Positions 63,775 through 64,000 of a DNA stretch of 64,000 nucleotides are shown here, piece by piece; position 1 is the stretch's first letter, and each line of letters starts with the position of its first letter. Under the pieces are notes generated by a model. That model was not told where the DNA came from, searched no databases, and saw nothing but the letters and a program-made list of their open reading frames with translations. The stretch is taken from assembly GCA_963422275.1 (NCBI GenBank), contig OY729418.1:1-64000 (forward strand), given 5' to 3'. The translations under genes were made by a program, and so were the position numbers. Origin of the DNA: G963422275 sp963422275. GTDB taxonomy: Bacteria; Pseudomonadota; Alphaproteobacteria; Rhodobacterales; Rhodobacteraceae.

Positions 63775-64000
63775 CTAGACCGCTCTTTGGAGAGCCTCTA
63801 CCAAATCCGTTCTCTCCCAAGAGAACTCGCCATCATCTGTTGGCAGGCGGCCAAAATGGCCATAGCTGGCGGTGCGCTGGTAGATCGGGCGACTGAGCTG
63901 AAGGTGCTTCCTGATGCCTTTCGGTGTCAAGTCCATGACGCTCCGCACTGCCTTCTCGATGCGATTTGCATCCACCTTGCCGGTCTTGTGCGTTCTGACG
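63775..64000 (-). CDS. metK: S-adenosylmethionine synthetase, C-terminal part
   Basis: The last 75 or so codons: GKVDANRIEKAVRSVMDLTP, KGIRKHLQLSRPIYQRTASY, GHFGRLPTDDGEFSWERTDL and VEALQRAV before the stop at 63775. This is the C-terminal domain of MetK, which makes SAM from methionine and ATP. The rest lies beyond the window edge. No SAM riboswitch can be judged because the 5' end is outside. Confidence 0.93.
   Translation of the reverse strand, partial: VRTHKTGKVDANRIEKAVRSVMDLTPKGIRKHLQLSRPIYQRTASYGHFGRLPTDDGEFSWERTDLVEALQRAV

Noticed and set aside
1..64000. CRISPR arrays, rRNA genes and prophage modules
   Set aside because: I looked for regularly spaced repeats, rRNA sequence and phage structural genes and saw none; the only tRNA is tRNA-Ser(GCU).

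Overview
The window looks like a chromosome segment of an IS-rich alphaproteobacterium, probably an aerobic heterotroph. The evidence is the cluster cmk-rpsA-ihfB-lapA-trpF-trpB, the metK-trmB and rplY-pth neighbours, a class II-type aroA, TRAP and TauC/SsuC-type transporters, and RutR-linked reductive pyrimidine catabolism. No plasmid or phage backbone is visible; an AlpA-type fragment near the left edge is the only phage-like trace.

Layout. 1-6.3 kb is a decayed strip: IS5-family copies, a DnaQ-type exonuclease/BRCT gene cut in two by an IS at a CTAG site, a broken membrane-protein gene, tRNA-Ser(GCU) and an IS1595-family remnant. 6.4-19.2 kb is catabolic: gcdH, then preT-preA behind a RutR-like operator, rutR, and a seven-gene operon (beta-alanine:pyruvate aminotransferase, carbamoyl-amide hydrolase, dihydropyrimidinase and a four-gene ABC importer). 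Together these encode uptake of a pyrimidine-type compound and conversion of uracil or thymine through dihydropyrimidine, N-carbamoyl-beta-alanine and beta-alanine to malonate semialdehyde. 19.9-31.9 kb is an accessory island. It holds IS debris, a complete-looking 2.4 kb IS1595-type element (matching terminal repeats, 8-bp target duplication, nuclease/methyltransferase passengers), and a cassette at 23.4-29.9 kb that I cannot match to a named system. The cassette has a large helical protein, a 1,096-codon P-loop ATPase probably once or still fused to it, and a protein ending in an RNALAH (Rx4H) HEPN RNase motif. Inverted fragments of one IS5/IS427-like element bracket it.

33.2-64 kb is mostly core genome: cobB, truA, gmd, ileS, a three-gene TRAP transporter, ychF, trpA, an lldD-type dehydrogenase, rplY, pth, a carnitine-type acyl-CoA cluster, a deoxyinosine-type DNA glycosylase, trpB-trpF, lapA, ihfB, rpsA (an IS remnant sits exactly at its stop codon), cmk, aroA, trmB and the 3' end of metK.

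The best candidate for an undescribed system is the ATPase-HEPN cassette. Its domain make-up (active P-loop ATPase, P-loop-like regions lacking catalytic motifs, HEPN RNase motif, helical scaffold) and its setting in mobile-element debris fit a biological-conflict or anti-phage module, but that function is inferred from architecture only.
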